Source: Kocuria marina (GTDB taxonomy: Bacteria > Actinomycetota > Actinomycetes > Actinomycetales > Micrococcaceae). Taken from it: a stretch of DNA of 64,000 nucleotides. Position numbers and translations under genes: made by a program. Shown here one piece after another: positions 10,667 to 19,089 of this stretch. The stretch is taken from positions 30,416 through 94,415 of the forward strand of contig NZ_JROM01000048.1 of assembly GCF_000786655.1 (NCBI RefSeq), given 5' to 3'. A model generated the notes under the pieces. It was not told the DNA's origin, ran no database searches, and saw only the letters and a list, made by a program, of their open reading frames with translations. The stretch's first letter is position 1; the number at the start of each line of letters is the position of its first letter.

Positions 10667-10912
10667 TCAACAGGCCCGACGACGCGTTCCTCCACTCAGC
10701 CACCACCCGGCCACCCCCGCCACCACGAGGGGCAGGCCAATCACCCACAGCGGCCCAAGTGTGCCCATGAGCAGACCGCCTCCCAAGGCATCCCCCGCAC
10801 CGAGCTGGGGCGCGAGCCATGAGGTCCATCCCAGGACCGCGAGAGAAACCGTCAGCAGTATGGCGCCGGCGATCGCGACGATGACCGATACGGCGGCGAG
10901 TGTGTCCTTCAT
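10667..10912 (-). CDS. Small two-helix membrane protein, unknown function
   Basis: An 81-residue protein starting MKDTLAAVSVIVAIAGAILL. It has a hydrophobic helix at about residues 5-30, a Gly/Leu-rich linker (LGAGDALGGGLLMGTLG) and a second hydrophobic helix at ~52-70, ending in a basic SGGTRRRAC tail. This suggests two membrane spans with the C-terminus inside. A ggag lies 12 bases before ATG 10912, a loose but usable ribosome-binding site. I do not recognise a family. The gene is flanked on both sides by copies of the long palindromic repeat, which is unusual in this otherwise tightly packed region. Confidence 0.55.
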   Translation of the reverse strand: MKDTLAAVSVIVAIAGAILLTVSLAVLGWTSWLAPQLGAGDALGGGLLMGTLGPLWVIGLPLVVAGVAGWWLSGGTRRRAC

Positions 10913-10944
10913 GGGCCCATTGTGCTCCGCCGGTCGACCCGGTT

Positions 10945-11008
10945 ACATCCTTGCTGCAGTACGCACCGATTCGGCGCCGAAAACGTGCGTATCGCAGCAC
11001 AGATGTGT
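10945..11008. repeat. ~64-bp imperfect palindrome, copy 2
   Basis: The centre ttcggcgccgaa (10970-10981) is a perfect 12-bp palindrome. Flanking tgctgcagtacgcac and gtgcgtatcgcagca are complementary apart from two positions, and the outer acatc/gatgt pair also matches. It lies in the leader of the small membrane protein gene, with the same orientation as copy 1. Confidence 0.8.
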
Positions 11009-11058
11009 GCGCCACCGTGGGCGTGGTGGGAGCGGCGTCGGCGGCGCGTCGGCGAGCG

Positions 11059-11865
11059 CTAGCCCTCCACCGTCATGTGGCGGCGCGCGAAGGACAGGGC
11101 TTCCGCGAGCCACTCGTCGCGCTCGTCCGCATCCTTCGACTTACGTGTGGAGACCTCCACCCCCACCACTCCCTGCCAGCGCTGATCACGCAGGTACTCG
11201 AGGGTCTCGGCGACCGGCTGCACGCCGCGCCCCGGCAGGAGGTGCTCGTCCGCCATGGTCTGGCCGGAACCGTCCGTGAGGTGCACGTGGCCCAGCCGGG
11301 AACCGAGTTCCTTGACGGCCGCGAGCGAGTCCATCTTGGCCGTCGCTGCGTGGGAGAAGTCCCACGTGACCCAGTCGTAGTCCTGGCCGAGCGGGCTGTA
11401 ATGCGGGGAGTACACGACGGCCTCACGCCCGCCCACGCGCCACGGGTACATGTTCTCCACGGAGATCTTGGTGTCGGTCATCCTGGAGACCTCACGCACA
11501 CCGGCCACGAAGTTGCGCGCGTACTTGCGCTGCCACCGGAACGGCGGGTGGGCCACCACGACCTCCGCGCCCACCTGGTGCGTGAGCTTGGCGGCCATCT
11601 GGATCTTGGTCCACGCCTTGCCCCACACCTGTTGCGTGAACAGCAACGTGGGGGCGTGGATCGTGGAGATGGGCAGCTGGTACTTCTGGATATTGTCCAG
11701 CAGTTGGTGGGTCAGCTGGCTCATGCGCTCGTGGGTCACGAGTACTTCCACACTGTCGTAGCCCAGGCGCTGGGCGGCGTCGAACGTCTCGGGGACACCC
11801 TGCGGGTACAGCGAACTCGTGGACAGCGCCACGTGCGGGCGGTAGACGGGTGAGGTGTCGGTCAT
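11059..11865 (-). CDS. Sugar phosphate isomerase/epimerase family TIM-barrel protein
   Basis: The 268-residue protein belongs to the xylose isomerase-like AP-endonuclease 2 superfamily. Barrel strands and metal-ligand positions are visible in YDSVEVLVTHE, ISTIHAPTLL, VVVAHPPFRWQ, ISVENMYPW (catalytic Glu), VTWDFSHAA, LGHVHLTDG (metal His) and GVVGVEVST. These proteins isomerise or epimerise sugars or act on endo-/deoxy-sugar substrates; the particular substrate is not evident. Its ATG at 11865 overlaps the ppx stop in an ATGA arrangement, so it is translationally coupled to ppx. Confidence 0.85.
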   Translation of the reverse strand: MTDTSPVYRPHVALSTSSLYPQGVPETFDAAQRLGYDSVEVLVTHERMSQLTHQLLDNIQKYQLPISTIHAPTLLFTQQVWGKAWTKIQMAAKLTHQVGAEVVVAHPPFRWQRKYARNFVAGVREVSRMTDTKISVENMYPWRVGGREAVVYSPHYSPLGQDYDWVTWDFSHAATAKMDSLAAVKELGSRLGHVHLTDGSGQTMADEHLLPGRGVQPVAETLEYLRDQRWQGVVGVEVSTRKSKDADERDEWLAEALSFARRHMTVEG

Positions 11866-12842
11866 GAGCTGGTCACCAGGTCCTTGGGATCGACGGTCGA
11901 GCTGGCGGAGTCCCGCAGCAGCCGGTCCATGCGTCGCAGGATGAGTCCCTCCCGCAGGGCCCACGGGGAGATCCGCAGCGACTCCACCTTGAGCAGGTCC
12001 ATGGCGGTCTCCGCGACGATCGCCCCGGCCACCACCTGCGCGGCGCGGTGTTCGGAGACCCCGGGCAGGTCCGCGCGTTCGGCCACGCTCATGGCCTCCA
12101 TGCGCCGCGTCCACAAGCGTAGGTCCTCCAGGTGCATGACGCGTTGCACGTACGGTCCTTGTCCCGACGGCGCTGCCCCGCAGATCCGCGCGAGCGAGCG
12201 GAACGTCTTGGACGTGCCCGCCACCAGATTCGGTTGTCCCCCGCCGGCGATCCGGTCCGCGGCGGGACGCAGCGTGGTGCGCACGTGCTTGCGCAAGCCC
12301 TTGAACCGGGCCGGGGGTGCGACGTCGGACCCCGCGAGATACACGCGATACAGCCTGCCCGCCCCGAGCGGGACCGACGTGGCCACCGTGGGCAGCGCGT
12401 TGGTGCCGATCGCCATCTCGAAGGACCCGCCCCCGATGTCGAAATCGAGGATGCGCCCGGCACCCCACCCGAACCAGCGGCGCACCGCCGAGAACGTCAC
12501 GGCCGCTTCCTGGTCCCCGGACAGTTCCGTGAGCGTGACCCCGGACGTCGATTGGACGTGGTCCAGGACGGCGTTGCCGTTGGTGGCCTCCCGGATCGCG
12601 GACGTCGCGAACGCCAACAGGTCCTCCGCGCGGTGCTCTACGGCGAAGTCACGCGCCTCCCCCACGAACCCGGTGAGCAGGTCCCTGCCCTCGTCCGTGA
12701 TCCGACCGTCGTCGTCCTGGTAGTCCACGAGCCGCAGCGCCATCTTGTGGGACGCGTACGGTTCCGGCCGGGACCCCGGGTAGACGTCCAGCAGGAGCAG
12801 GTGCACCGTGTTGGAGCCGACGTCCAGGACGGAGAGCCGCAT
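11862..12842 (-). CDS. ppx: Ppx/GppA family exopolyphosphatase / guanosine pentaphosphatase
   Basis: The 326-residue protein starts MRLSVLDVGSNTVHLLLLDV, the ASKHA-fold phosphate 1 loop. It contains LLAFATSAIREATN, VTLTELSGDQEAAVTFSA (the catalytic Glu motif) and ILDFDIGGGSFEMAIG (phosphate 2 loop). It is the short, two-domain form (about 310-330 residues) common in actinobacteria, where one of two paralogues hydrolyses polyphosphate chains. ATG 12842 has gaaggaactc upstream. The frame continues well upstream into the topA tail region on the same strand, but that part is low-complexity and not conserved. It overlaps the downstream isomerase gene by four bases. Confidence 0.9.
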   Translation of the reverse strand: MRLSVLDVGSNTVHLLLLDVYPGSRPEPYASHKMALRLVDYQDDDGRITDEGRDLLTGFVGEARDFAVEHRAEDLLAFATSAIREATNGNAVLDHVQSTSGVTLTELSGDQEAAVTFSAVRRWFGWGAGRILDFDIGGGSFEMAIGTNALPTVATSVPLGAGRLYRVYLAGSDVAPPARFKGLRKHVRTTLRPAADRIAGGGQPNLVAGTSKTFRSLARICGAAPSGQGPYVQRVMHLEDLRLWTRRMEAMSVAERADLPGVSEHRAAQVVAGAIVAETAMDLLKVESLRISPWALREGLILRRMDRLLRDSASSTVDPKDLVTSS

Positions 12843-12939
12843 GTGAGTTCCTTCGCTCGCTGGGTGGGCCGTAGGGGCCACTGGGTCGGTCCGCGGTGAC
12901 GACGCCGCCGGGGCGCCGCCGCGCGCGCTGCCGGGGTCG

Positions 12940-15876
12940 TTACGTGGTCGCCGTGCGGCCCGCGCCGGCAGTCTTCCGGGTGGTGGTCTTCCTGGTGGTC
13001 CCGCCCTTGGCGGCGCCGGTCTCGGTGGCACCGGTCTTGGCAGTACCGCGTTTCGCGGTACTGCTCTTGGCGGTGCCGCTCTTGGCCGCACCTCCCTTGG
13101 CCGTGCTGCGCGAGCGCGACGTCGACTTGGCCGGCGCGGGCCCCTTGGCCCGTTTCTCGGCGAGCAGCTGGGACGCGCGGGCAGCGGTGATCTGCTCGAT
13201 CGCCTCGGCACGCGGGACCGTCACGTTGGTCTCCCCGTCCGTGATGTACGCACCGAAGCGGCCGTCCTTGATGACCATGCGCTTCTCGGTCAGGGGGTCC
13301 GCACCAAGATCCGCGAGTGGGGGCTTGGCCGCCTGGCGACCGCGCTGCTTGGGCTGGGCGTAGATGGCCTTGGCCTCGTCCAGGGTGATCGTGAAGATCT
13401 GGTCCTCGGAACCGATCGAGCGGGAGTCCGAGCCCTTCTTGAGGTACGGCCCGTAGCGCCCGTTCTGCACCGTGATGGTCTCACCGTCGGTGTCCTCCCC
13501 CAATACCCGGGGAAGGGACAGCAGCTTGAGTGCGTCGTCCAGGGTGATGTCCTGCAGGTTCATGGACGAGAACAGGGACGCCGTGTTGGGCTTGGGCCGC
13601 TCGACCTTTTTGGGCTTGGGCTTGCCGTTCTTGTAGTACTCGGTGGGGATCGCGTCCAGTTCCTCCTGCGTGGGCTCCGGGATCACCTCCGTGACGTAGG
13701 GACCGTAGCGCCCGTCCTTGGCCACGATCATCCGGCCGGTGTCCGGGTTCACGCCCAGCTCACGGCCGTCCGCCTTGCCGATCTCCATGAGTTCCCGCGC
13801 CTTCTCGGGCGTGAGCTCATCCGGGGCGAGGTCCAGCGGGACGTTGGCGCGCACCGGGTCGGTGAGTTCCCCGGTCTCCGGGTCCACCGTGCCACCGGTC
13901 TCGAGGTACGGGCCGAACTTGCCCACGCGCAGCGTGATCTCGTCCGTGACGGGGATCGAGTTCACGGCGCGGGCGTCGATCTCCCCGAGGTCGTCCACGA
14001 GCGGCTTGAGTCCTGGTTCGGAGGAGGTGTCACCGAAGTAGAACCCCTCGAGCCACTTGACCCGCTCGGCCTCGCCACGGGCGATCCGGTCCAGGTCCTC
14101 CTCGAGCTCGGCCGTGAAGTCGTAGTCCACGTAGTCGGAGAAATGCTCCTCCAACAACCGCACCACGGAGAACGCGAGCCAGGACGGGATCAACGCCGAG
14201 CCGCGCACCTGCACGTACCCGCGGTCCATGATCGTGGAGATCGTCGCGGCGTACGTGGAGGGCCGCCCGATCCCCAGTTCATCCAGGGTCTTGACCAGGG
14301 AGGCCTCGGTGTAGCGGGCGGGGGGCGTGGTGGTGTGCCCGTCCGCGGTGACCTCGGAGGCGTCCAGGGCGTCGCCCTCGGCCATCATGGGCAGGCGCTT
14401 GTCCTCGGACTTCTCCGACTGCTTCGAGCTCTCCTGGGCGAGGTCCGGGTTCACGTCCCGGCCCTCCTCGTACGCGGCCAGGAACCCCCGGAAGGTGATG
14501 ACGGTCCCGGAAGCCGAGAACTCGGCGTCGGCCCCGGAATGCTCCCCGGCGGCGGACGTGGCCGTGGCGCCCAGGCGGACGGTCGCGGTGCTGCCCTTGG
14601 CGTCCTCCATCTGGGAGGCCACGGTGCGCTTCCAGATCAGCTCGTAGAGCTTGAACTCGTCCACGGACAGCTGCGAGCGCACCTGCGACGGGGTGCGGAA
14701 GGTGTCCCCCGCGGGGCGCACGGCCTCGTGGGCCTCCTGCGCGTTCTTGGACTTGGACGCGTACACGCGCTTGGAGGCAGGGACGAACTCCGCGCCGTAG
14801 AGCTCCTTGGCCTGCGAGCGCGCGGCGTTGACCGCCTGATCGGACAGCGCGACCGAGTCGGTACGCATGTACGTGATGTAGCCGTTCTCGTACAACCGCT
14901 GCGCGACCCGCATGGTGGTGCGGGAGGTGAAACGCAGCTTGCGAGCGGCCTCCTGCTGCAGCGTGGAGGTGGTGAACGGTGCGGCGGGACGGCGCGTGTA
15001 GGGCTTGGTCTCGAGCGAACGGACCGAGAACTCGGCGTCCTGCAATCCGGCCGCGAGCGCCGTCGCAATGCCCTCATCCAACGCGGCGGGGGCGTTCTGC
15101 CCGGAGGCCTTGAGCTCCCCGCGGTCCGTGAAGTCCTTACCGGTGGCCACGCGGCGACCGTTCAGGGAACTCAACCGCGCGGTGAAGGCCCGCCCGGCGT
15201 CCTGGCCCTCGGGCCGGGAGAAGGTCCCCGTGAGGTCCCAGTAGTCGGCGGGCACGAACGCGATCCGCTCACGCTCGCGCTGGACCACCAAACGGGTGGC
15301 CACGGACTGCACGCGCCCGGCGGAGAGCCCCGAGGAGACCTTGCGCCACAGCACCGGGGAGATCTCGTAACCGTAGAGCCGGTCCAGGATGCGGCGGGTC
15401 TCCTGGGCGTCCACGAGGTCCTGGTCGATCTCCCGCAACTGCGCGAAACCACGCTCGATGGCCTCCCGGGTGATCTCTGGGAACGTCAAGCGGTACACGG
15501 GGACCTTGGGCTTGAGCACCTGCAACAGGTGCCACGCGATCGCCTCACCCTCGCGATCACCATCCGTGGCCAGGTACAGGGCGTCCGCGTCCTTGAGCTT
15601 GCGCTTGAGCTCCGTGACCTTCTTCTTCTTGTCCGGGTTGACCACATAGTACGGGTCGAACTCGTGCTCCACGTCCACCGCGAACTTGCCGTACGGGCCC
15701 TTCTTCATGTCCGTGGGCAGCTCGGAGGGCTGCGGCAGGTCACGGATGTGGCCCATGGAGGACTCCACTTCATAGGCGTCCCCCAGGTACCCCGCGATCG
15801 TCTTCACCTTGGACGGTGACTCCACGATCAGCAGGCTCTTGCCCGTACCGGCGTTCTTGGTGGCCTTGGATGCCAA
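12940..15876 (-). CDS. topA: DNA topoisomerase I (type IA) with actinobacterial basic tail
   Basis: The 978-residue enzyme relaxes negative supercoils. The Toprim domain is at the N-terminus (SLLIVESPSKVKTIAGYLGD; YLATDGDREGEAIAWHL with the acidic DxD metal site). The catalytic tyrosine is in NGYITYMRTDSVALSDQAV. Domain II/IV blocks such as SAGRVQSVATRLVVQRERER and LGIGRPSTYAATISTIMDRG are intact. There are no Zn-finger Cys clusters. Instead the C-terminus has several FGPYLETG/RYGPYV/RYGPYLKKG/RFGAYITDG repeats and a final ~75-residue Lys/Ala/Thr/Ser tail, as in mycobacterial and Kocuria-type enzymes. The start is TTG 15876, with an aggag ribosome-binding site 6 bases upstream. Confidence 0.97.
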   Translation of the reverse strand: MASKATKNAGTGKSLLIVESPSKVKTIAGYLGDAYEVESSMGHIRDLPQPSELPTDMKKGPYGKFAVDVEHEFDPYYVVNPDKKKKVTELKRKLKDADALYLATDGDREGEAIAWHLLQVLKPKVPVYRLTFPEITREAIERGFAQLREIDQDLVDAQETRRILDRLYGYEISPVLWRKVSSGLSAGRVQSVATRLVVQRERERIAFVPADYWDLTGTFSRPEGQDAGRAFTARLSSLNGRRVATGKDFTDRGELKASGQNAPAALDEGIATALAAGLQDAEFSVRSLETKPYTRRPAAPFTTSTLQQEAARKLRFTSRTTMRVAQRLYENGYITYMRTDSVALSDQAVNAARSQAKELYGAEFVPASKRVYASKSKNAQEAHEAVRPAGDTFRTPSQVRSQLSVDEFKLYELIWKRTVASQMEDAKGSTATVRLGATATSAAGEHSGADAEFSASGTVITFRGFLAAYEEGRDVNPDLAQESSKQSEKSEDKRLPMMAEGDALDASEVTADGHTTTPPARYTEASLVKTLDELGIGRPSTYAATISTIMDRGYVQVRGSALIPSWLAFSVVRLLEEHFSDYVDYDFTAELEEDLDRIARGEAERVKWLEGFYFGDTSSEPGLKPLVDDLGEIDARAVNSIPVTDEITLRVGKFGPYLETGGTVDPETGELTDPVRANVPLDLAPDELTPEKARELMEIGKADGRELGVNPDTGRMIVAKDGRYGPYVTEVIPEPTQEELDAIPTEYYKNGKPKPKKVERPKPNTASLFSSMNLQDITLDDALKLLSLPRVLGEDTDGETITVQNGRYGPYLKKGSDSRSIGSEDQIFTITLDEAKAIYAQPKQRGRQAAKPPLADLGADPLTEKRMVIKDGRFGAYITDGETNVTVPRAEAIEQITAARASQLLAEKRAKGPAPAKSTSRSRSTAKGGAAKSGTAKSSTAKRGTAKTGATETGAAKGGTTRKTTTRKTAGAGRTATT

Positions 15877-16034
15877 AGGTGCTCCTCGTCATGACCCGTG
15901 GTTGCGGGGCGGGTCTGTGTTCAATGGTGGCCGTTCATGCTGATCGGCCGGTGGGCGTGGGCGACGGTGCTCGGTCCCTCCGCGCGCCGCGTTCACTCCG
16001 TGCCCGGGACGTCAGCGTACGACACGCTGGATCA

Positions 16035-16460
16035 CTACAGGTCGTGATCCGGTTGCTCACCCATGGTGAATTCGCGTCCGGTGGCGTCGTCCGGCTCCAG
16101 GACCACGTAGTGGAACTTGTAGTTCGGCGCCCACGGGGTCAGCGGCAACTGTTCCGCCGCCTCCACCTCCGCCCGGGTCTCCAACCGGCGCGCACGGCCA
16201 TGGACCACCGCGGATTCCACGTGGGTGCCCTCGACCTTGTCCACCTCGAACGCCACGTGGTTGTTCACCACGAGGCTGGCCAACTTGGTCCCCTGCGACG
16301 TGCGGAAATAGATCTTGCGCTGGTTGACCACGTGGTTGACCGGGAAGATGTCCACGAGTCCCGCGCCCTGGACGGCCAGACGGCCGTACGGCATCTCGTC
16401 CAGCAGCTCCCAGACCCGCTGGGAATCCATGACCCGGAAGGGATTCAGGTTCTCGCTCAT
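16035..16460 (-). CDS. Pyridoxamine 5'-phosphate oxidase-like flavin-binding split-barrel protein (copy A)
   Basis: A 141-residue split-barrel protein: WELLDEMPYGRLAVQGAG, IFPVNHVVNQRKIYFRTSQG and ESAVVHGRARRLETRAEVE match the PPOX-like family. Some members bind FMN, F420 or heme, or act as small reductases. ATG 16460 (MSENLNPF) lies just 11 bases after the stop of the methyltransferase gene; a ggaggtg overlaps that stop 13 bases upstream. A near-relative is encoded at 18367-18825 on the other side of the methyltransferase, so the two may have arisen by duplication. The cofactor and substrate cannot be told from sequence. Confidence 0.82.
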   Translation of the reverse strand: MSENLNPFRVMDSQRVWELLDEMPYGRLAVQGAGLVDIFPVNHVVNQRKIYFRTSQGTKLASLVVNNHVAFEVDKVEGTHVESAVVHGRARRLETRAEVEAAEQLPLTPWAPNYKFHYVVLEPDDATGREFTMGEQPDHDL

Positions 16461-16470
16461 GGGTTCAGTC

Positions 16471-18363
16471 TTACACCTCCACCAGGAAGCCATGTGTGAT
16501 CAGGCGTTTGATTTCACGCAGCAGCTGCGGTGCCGGGCCGTCCTGCCACTCCAACAACGACCCGAGCGCAGTGAGGATCTGCCCCGCGCTGAGCTCGCCG
16601 TCGCACACGCCCGCGAAGCCCGCCGCCTCGCTCGAGAGGATCACGCTCCGGCGCAGGCCCGCGCCCTGCCGCAACAGGATCAGGGCGGGGTCCGGCGCCC
16701 CTGGTGTGCCGTGGCGTTCCTCGGTCACGTCCTGCGCCACGGTGTAGTGCCGCGCGAGCCACGCGGGAACGGTGTCCGACGTCGCGCCCGGGTCGTGTGC
16801 ATCGCGGGCCTCGTCACTGGCCTCGTCACTGGCCATGCTCAGTACGCGGTCCCACTCCGCGGCGAGCGCCGGGGCGATGGGTTGCTGGATGGCGTGCGGG
16901 ATGGTCTCGAAGATCCGCGGTGCGGTGTCCTGCGCGTCCGACTCCTGCGGGCGGTACAACCACACCATGCCGAAGCCCACCGCGGCCACGTCCCGGGAGT
17001 CGAAGTCGTCCAAGTACGCGGCGTAGGCGCGCTCGTAGTCGGCGACGTCGCGCTGCTGGGACGCGTCCCGCAGCCAGGTCTCGGCGTACTCGCACGGATC
17101 CTGCAGCTCACGCTGGACGATCCACACGCCGGTTCCCTGTGGCACCCATGACGAGGGTCCGCGGGACCACGTGGCCGAGGGCTCCTCGTGCGGATCGCGC
17201 GGGATCTCCCAGTTCGCGAGCAGGTGCGCGGTGGCCCCGGGGTTCAACACGGAGGGCAGCGCGCCCAGCAATTCCCGCACGAGCCGGTCCCCCGGCAGAC
17301 CGCCGTCCCGGTAGGTGAACCGGTCCTCGGCGTGCTCCTGCGGGCTGCGCGGCGTGATCACGAACGGGGGATTGGAGACGACCATGTCGAACCGACGTCC
17401 CACCACGGGCTCCAGCAGACTCCCCCGTTCCAGGCTCACCCGGGCGGAAAGGTCCCACGGGTCCACGTCCAGAGCCTCGGCGTTGAGGATCAGGTTGAAC
17501 CGTGCGGTCGCCAGGGCACGGTCGGAGATGTCCGTGGCGGTGACGTGGCGCGCGTGCGCCAACAGATGGAAGGTCTGGATCCCGCACCCGGTACCCAGGT
17601 CCAGGGCGGTGTCCACGGGCCGACGCGGTGTGGACTGCACGAGGGTCAGCGAGGCACCCCCGATGCCCAGCACATGGTCATGGCGCAGCACGCCGGGTCG
17701 CTGGAACGCACCCAGGTCGCTCGCGACGTACAGCTCGGCCGACGAATCCGTGGCGTAGGGGCGCAGATCCACCGCGGAACGCAGTTCGGTGGAAGTGCCG
17801 GCCTCCACCAGGCCCAGCCGTTCCAGGCCACGCGCGCCAACCGAGGGCAGGGCGGCGTCGAGCGCTGCGGCTGACACGGGGTCCCCGAGCAGGAAGAACG
17901 CCGCGAGGGTGATGAGCGCGGCGTCGTTGTGGCCCGCAGGATCGTGCGACACCTCTGTGTGGCAAGGCTCGGATTCGTGCGCATCACCGGCACGGCCCGA
18001 CGCGGAACCGAGTTCTCGCGACCGCCGCTGCAGGGCCCGACGTGCCGGGACCGCCTGGTCCCGCGACCACGCGGACATGGCCTGTTCCCCCACGAGGTCC
18101 GTGACCCCGTCCACCGTGAACGCCGCCGCCACGAGGTCGGCGTGCAGGTGGGCGATCAGCGCCGGGTCATCGGAGCGCGGGGCGTCCGGGATCGTGCTGA
18201 ACGCGGGCGCAGTGTCGGGCGAACCCGCGTGGTGAGCGGTCGCGGCGTCGTGCCGAGCGCTGCCGTGCCGAGCGCCGTCGTGCGAATTGATGTCGCGCGG
18301 AGCCGCGTCGTGGCCCGTCGTGGGAGTGGTGGCACGGGCGTCGTCGGGGCGGGAAGAGCGCAC
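16471..18363 (-). CDS. Class I SAM-dependent methyltransferase, DUF7059/DUF7782-like, NPPF type
   Basis: The 630-residue protein has a Rossmann methyltransferase core in its middle: ALDLGTGCGIQTFHLL (SAM-binding motif I, about residues 255-270) and DMVVSNPPFVITP (motif IV, NPPF, typical of N5-glutamine and exocyclic-amino methyltransferases such as PrmC/RsmC). An N-terminal helical/winged domain (ALITLAAFFLLGDPVSAAALDAALP) and a C-terminal domain (~150 residues) match the actinobacterial family annotated as methyltransferase with DUF7059 and DUF7782. The first ~65 residues are His/Ala/Asp/Arg low complexity (HDGARHGSARHDAATAHHAG) and probably disordered. GTG 18363 directly abuts the stop of the upstream split-barrel gene. 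The target, RNA or protein, is unknown. Confidence 0.82.
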   Translation of the reverse strand: MRSSRPDDARATTPTTGHDAAPRDINSHDGARHGSARHDAATAHHAGSPDTAPAFSTIPDAPRSDDPALIAHLHADLVAAAFTVDGVTDLVGEQAMSAWSRDQAVPARRALQRRSRELGSASGRAGDAHESEPCHTEVSHDPAGHNDAALITLAAFFLLGDPVSAAALDAALPSVGARGLERLGLVEAGTSTELRSAVDLRPYATDSSAELYVASDLGAFQRPGVLRHDHVLGIGGASLTLVQSTPRRPVDTALDLGTGCGIQTFHLLAHARHVTATDISDRALATARFNLILNAEALDVDPWDLSARVSLERGSLLEPVVGRRFDMVVSNPPFVITPRSPQEHAEDRFTYRDGGLPGDRLVRELLGALPSVLNPGATAHLLANWEIPRDPHEEPSATWSRGPSSWVPQGTGVWIVQRELQDPCEYAETWLRDASQQRDVADYERAYAAYLDDFDSRDVAAVGFGMVWLYRPQESDAQDTAPRIFETIPHAIQQPIAPALAAEWDRVLSMASDEASDEARDAHDPGATSDTVPAWLARHYTVAQDVTEERHGTPGAPDPALILLRQGAGLRRSVILSSEAAGFAGVCDGELSAGQILTALGSLLEWQDGPAPQLLREIKRLITHGFLVEV

Positions 18364-18366
18364 CCG

Positions 18367-18825
18367 TCAGTGACCCAACCGGAACGCGCGACCCGTGATG
18401 CGCGTGGGCGTGATCTCCACGAACTCGATCTTCTCCGTCTCCAGCCACGGACGCAGACCCAGTTCCTCCACGTACGCGATCCGGTCCGTGTCCGTGATCA
18501 TCTCGGCGGTGCCGCGCACCACCACGGAGTGCGCCTGCGAGCCGGCTGCGCGATCGATCTCGACCGTGACGTGCGGGTTCAGCTGCAGGTGCAGGACCTT
18601 GGTGCCCTTGGCGGAGCGGAAGAAGATCTTCTCGCCGTCGGTCACGATGTTCAGCGGGGTGATGTCGATTTCATCGCCGTCGCGCGTGGCGAGCCGTGCA
18701 AAACGTGCCTGCTTGAGCAGCTCCCAGCTCTCCTGCTCGCTCAGCTCGGTGATGGGCGGGACCTGGGACGCGTCGTCGTGCTCGTGGGCGATGTTCATGG
18801 GGTGCGAGTGCTCAGCGTTGCTCAT
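18367..18825 (-). CDS. Pyridoxamine 5'-phosphate oxidase-like flavin-binding split-barrel protein (copy B)
   Basis: A 152-residue paralogue of the protein at 16035-16460: WELLKQARFARLATRDGDEI, ITPLNIVTDGEKIFFRSAKG and HSVVVRGTAEMITDTDRIAY line up block by block with copy A. ATG 18825 starts MSNAEHSHPMNIAHEHDD; the short His-rich leader is not conserved. The methyltransferase gene starts 4 bases after this stop, so copy B, the methyltransferase and copy A form one operon on the minus strand. Confidence 0.82.
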   Translation of the reverse strand: MSNAEHSHPMNIAHEHDDASQVPPITELSEQESWELLKQARFARLATRDGDEIDITPLNIVTDGEKIFFRSAKGTKVLHLQLNPHVTVEIDRAAGSQAHSVVVRGTAEMITDTDRIAYVEELGLRPWLETEKIEFVEITPTRITGRAFRLGH

Positions 18826-19089
18826 ACCCCCATGATTCCACGCGGGTGCTGGGCGTGGGCGAGGTGTTGGCAGCCCCGTGCCGGGATGGGGCCGACGGCG
18901 CGCCCCGGTACGCATGTGAACCCGGGACGCAGTCCCGCGCAGCGGGTCGAGACCGGAGGGTGGCGCCCGCGTGTCAGGATGGGAGGGGGACGCAGCCTTC
19001 ACGCGACGTGGCCGACGGCGCGTGGTGGGATTGCGCGCGGTGGTGCCTCAGCGACGTCGTCCCCGCGCCGCGTGGGCCACAATGTCCGG

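Noticed and set aside
10440..11008. Riboswitch or CRISPR interpretation of the palindromic repeats
   Set aside because: Copies are dyad-symmetric and separated by a gene, with no regular spacing and no match to a known riboswitch core that I can recognise.
14143..15819. 558-codon frame on the plus strand opposite topA
   Set aside because: Lies wholly antisense to a clear topA, has no motif or ribosome-binding site, and an Arg/Gly/His/Val-biased composition typical of reverse frames.
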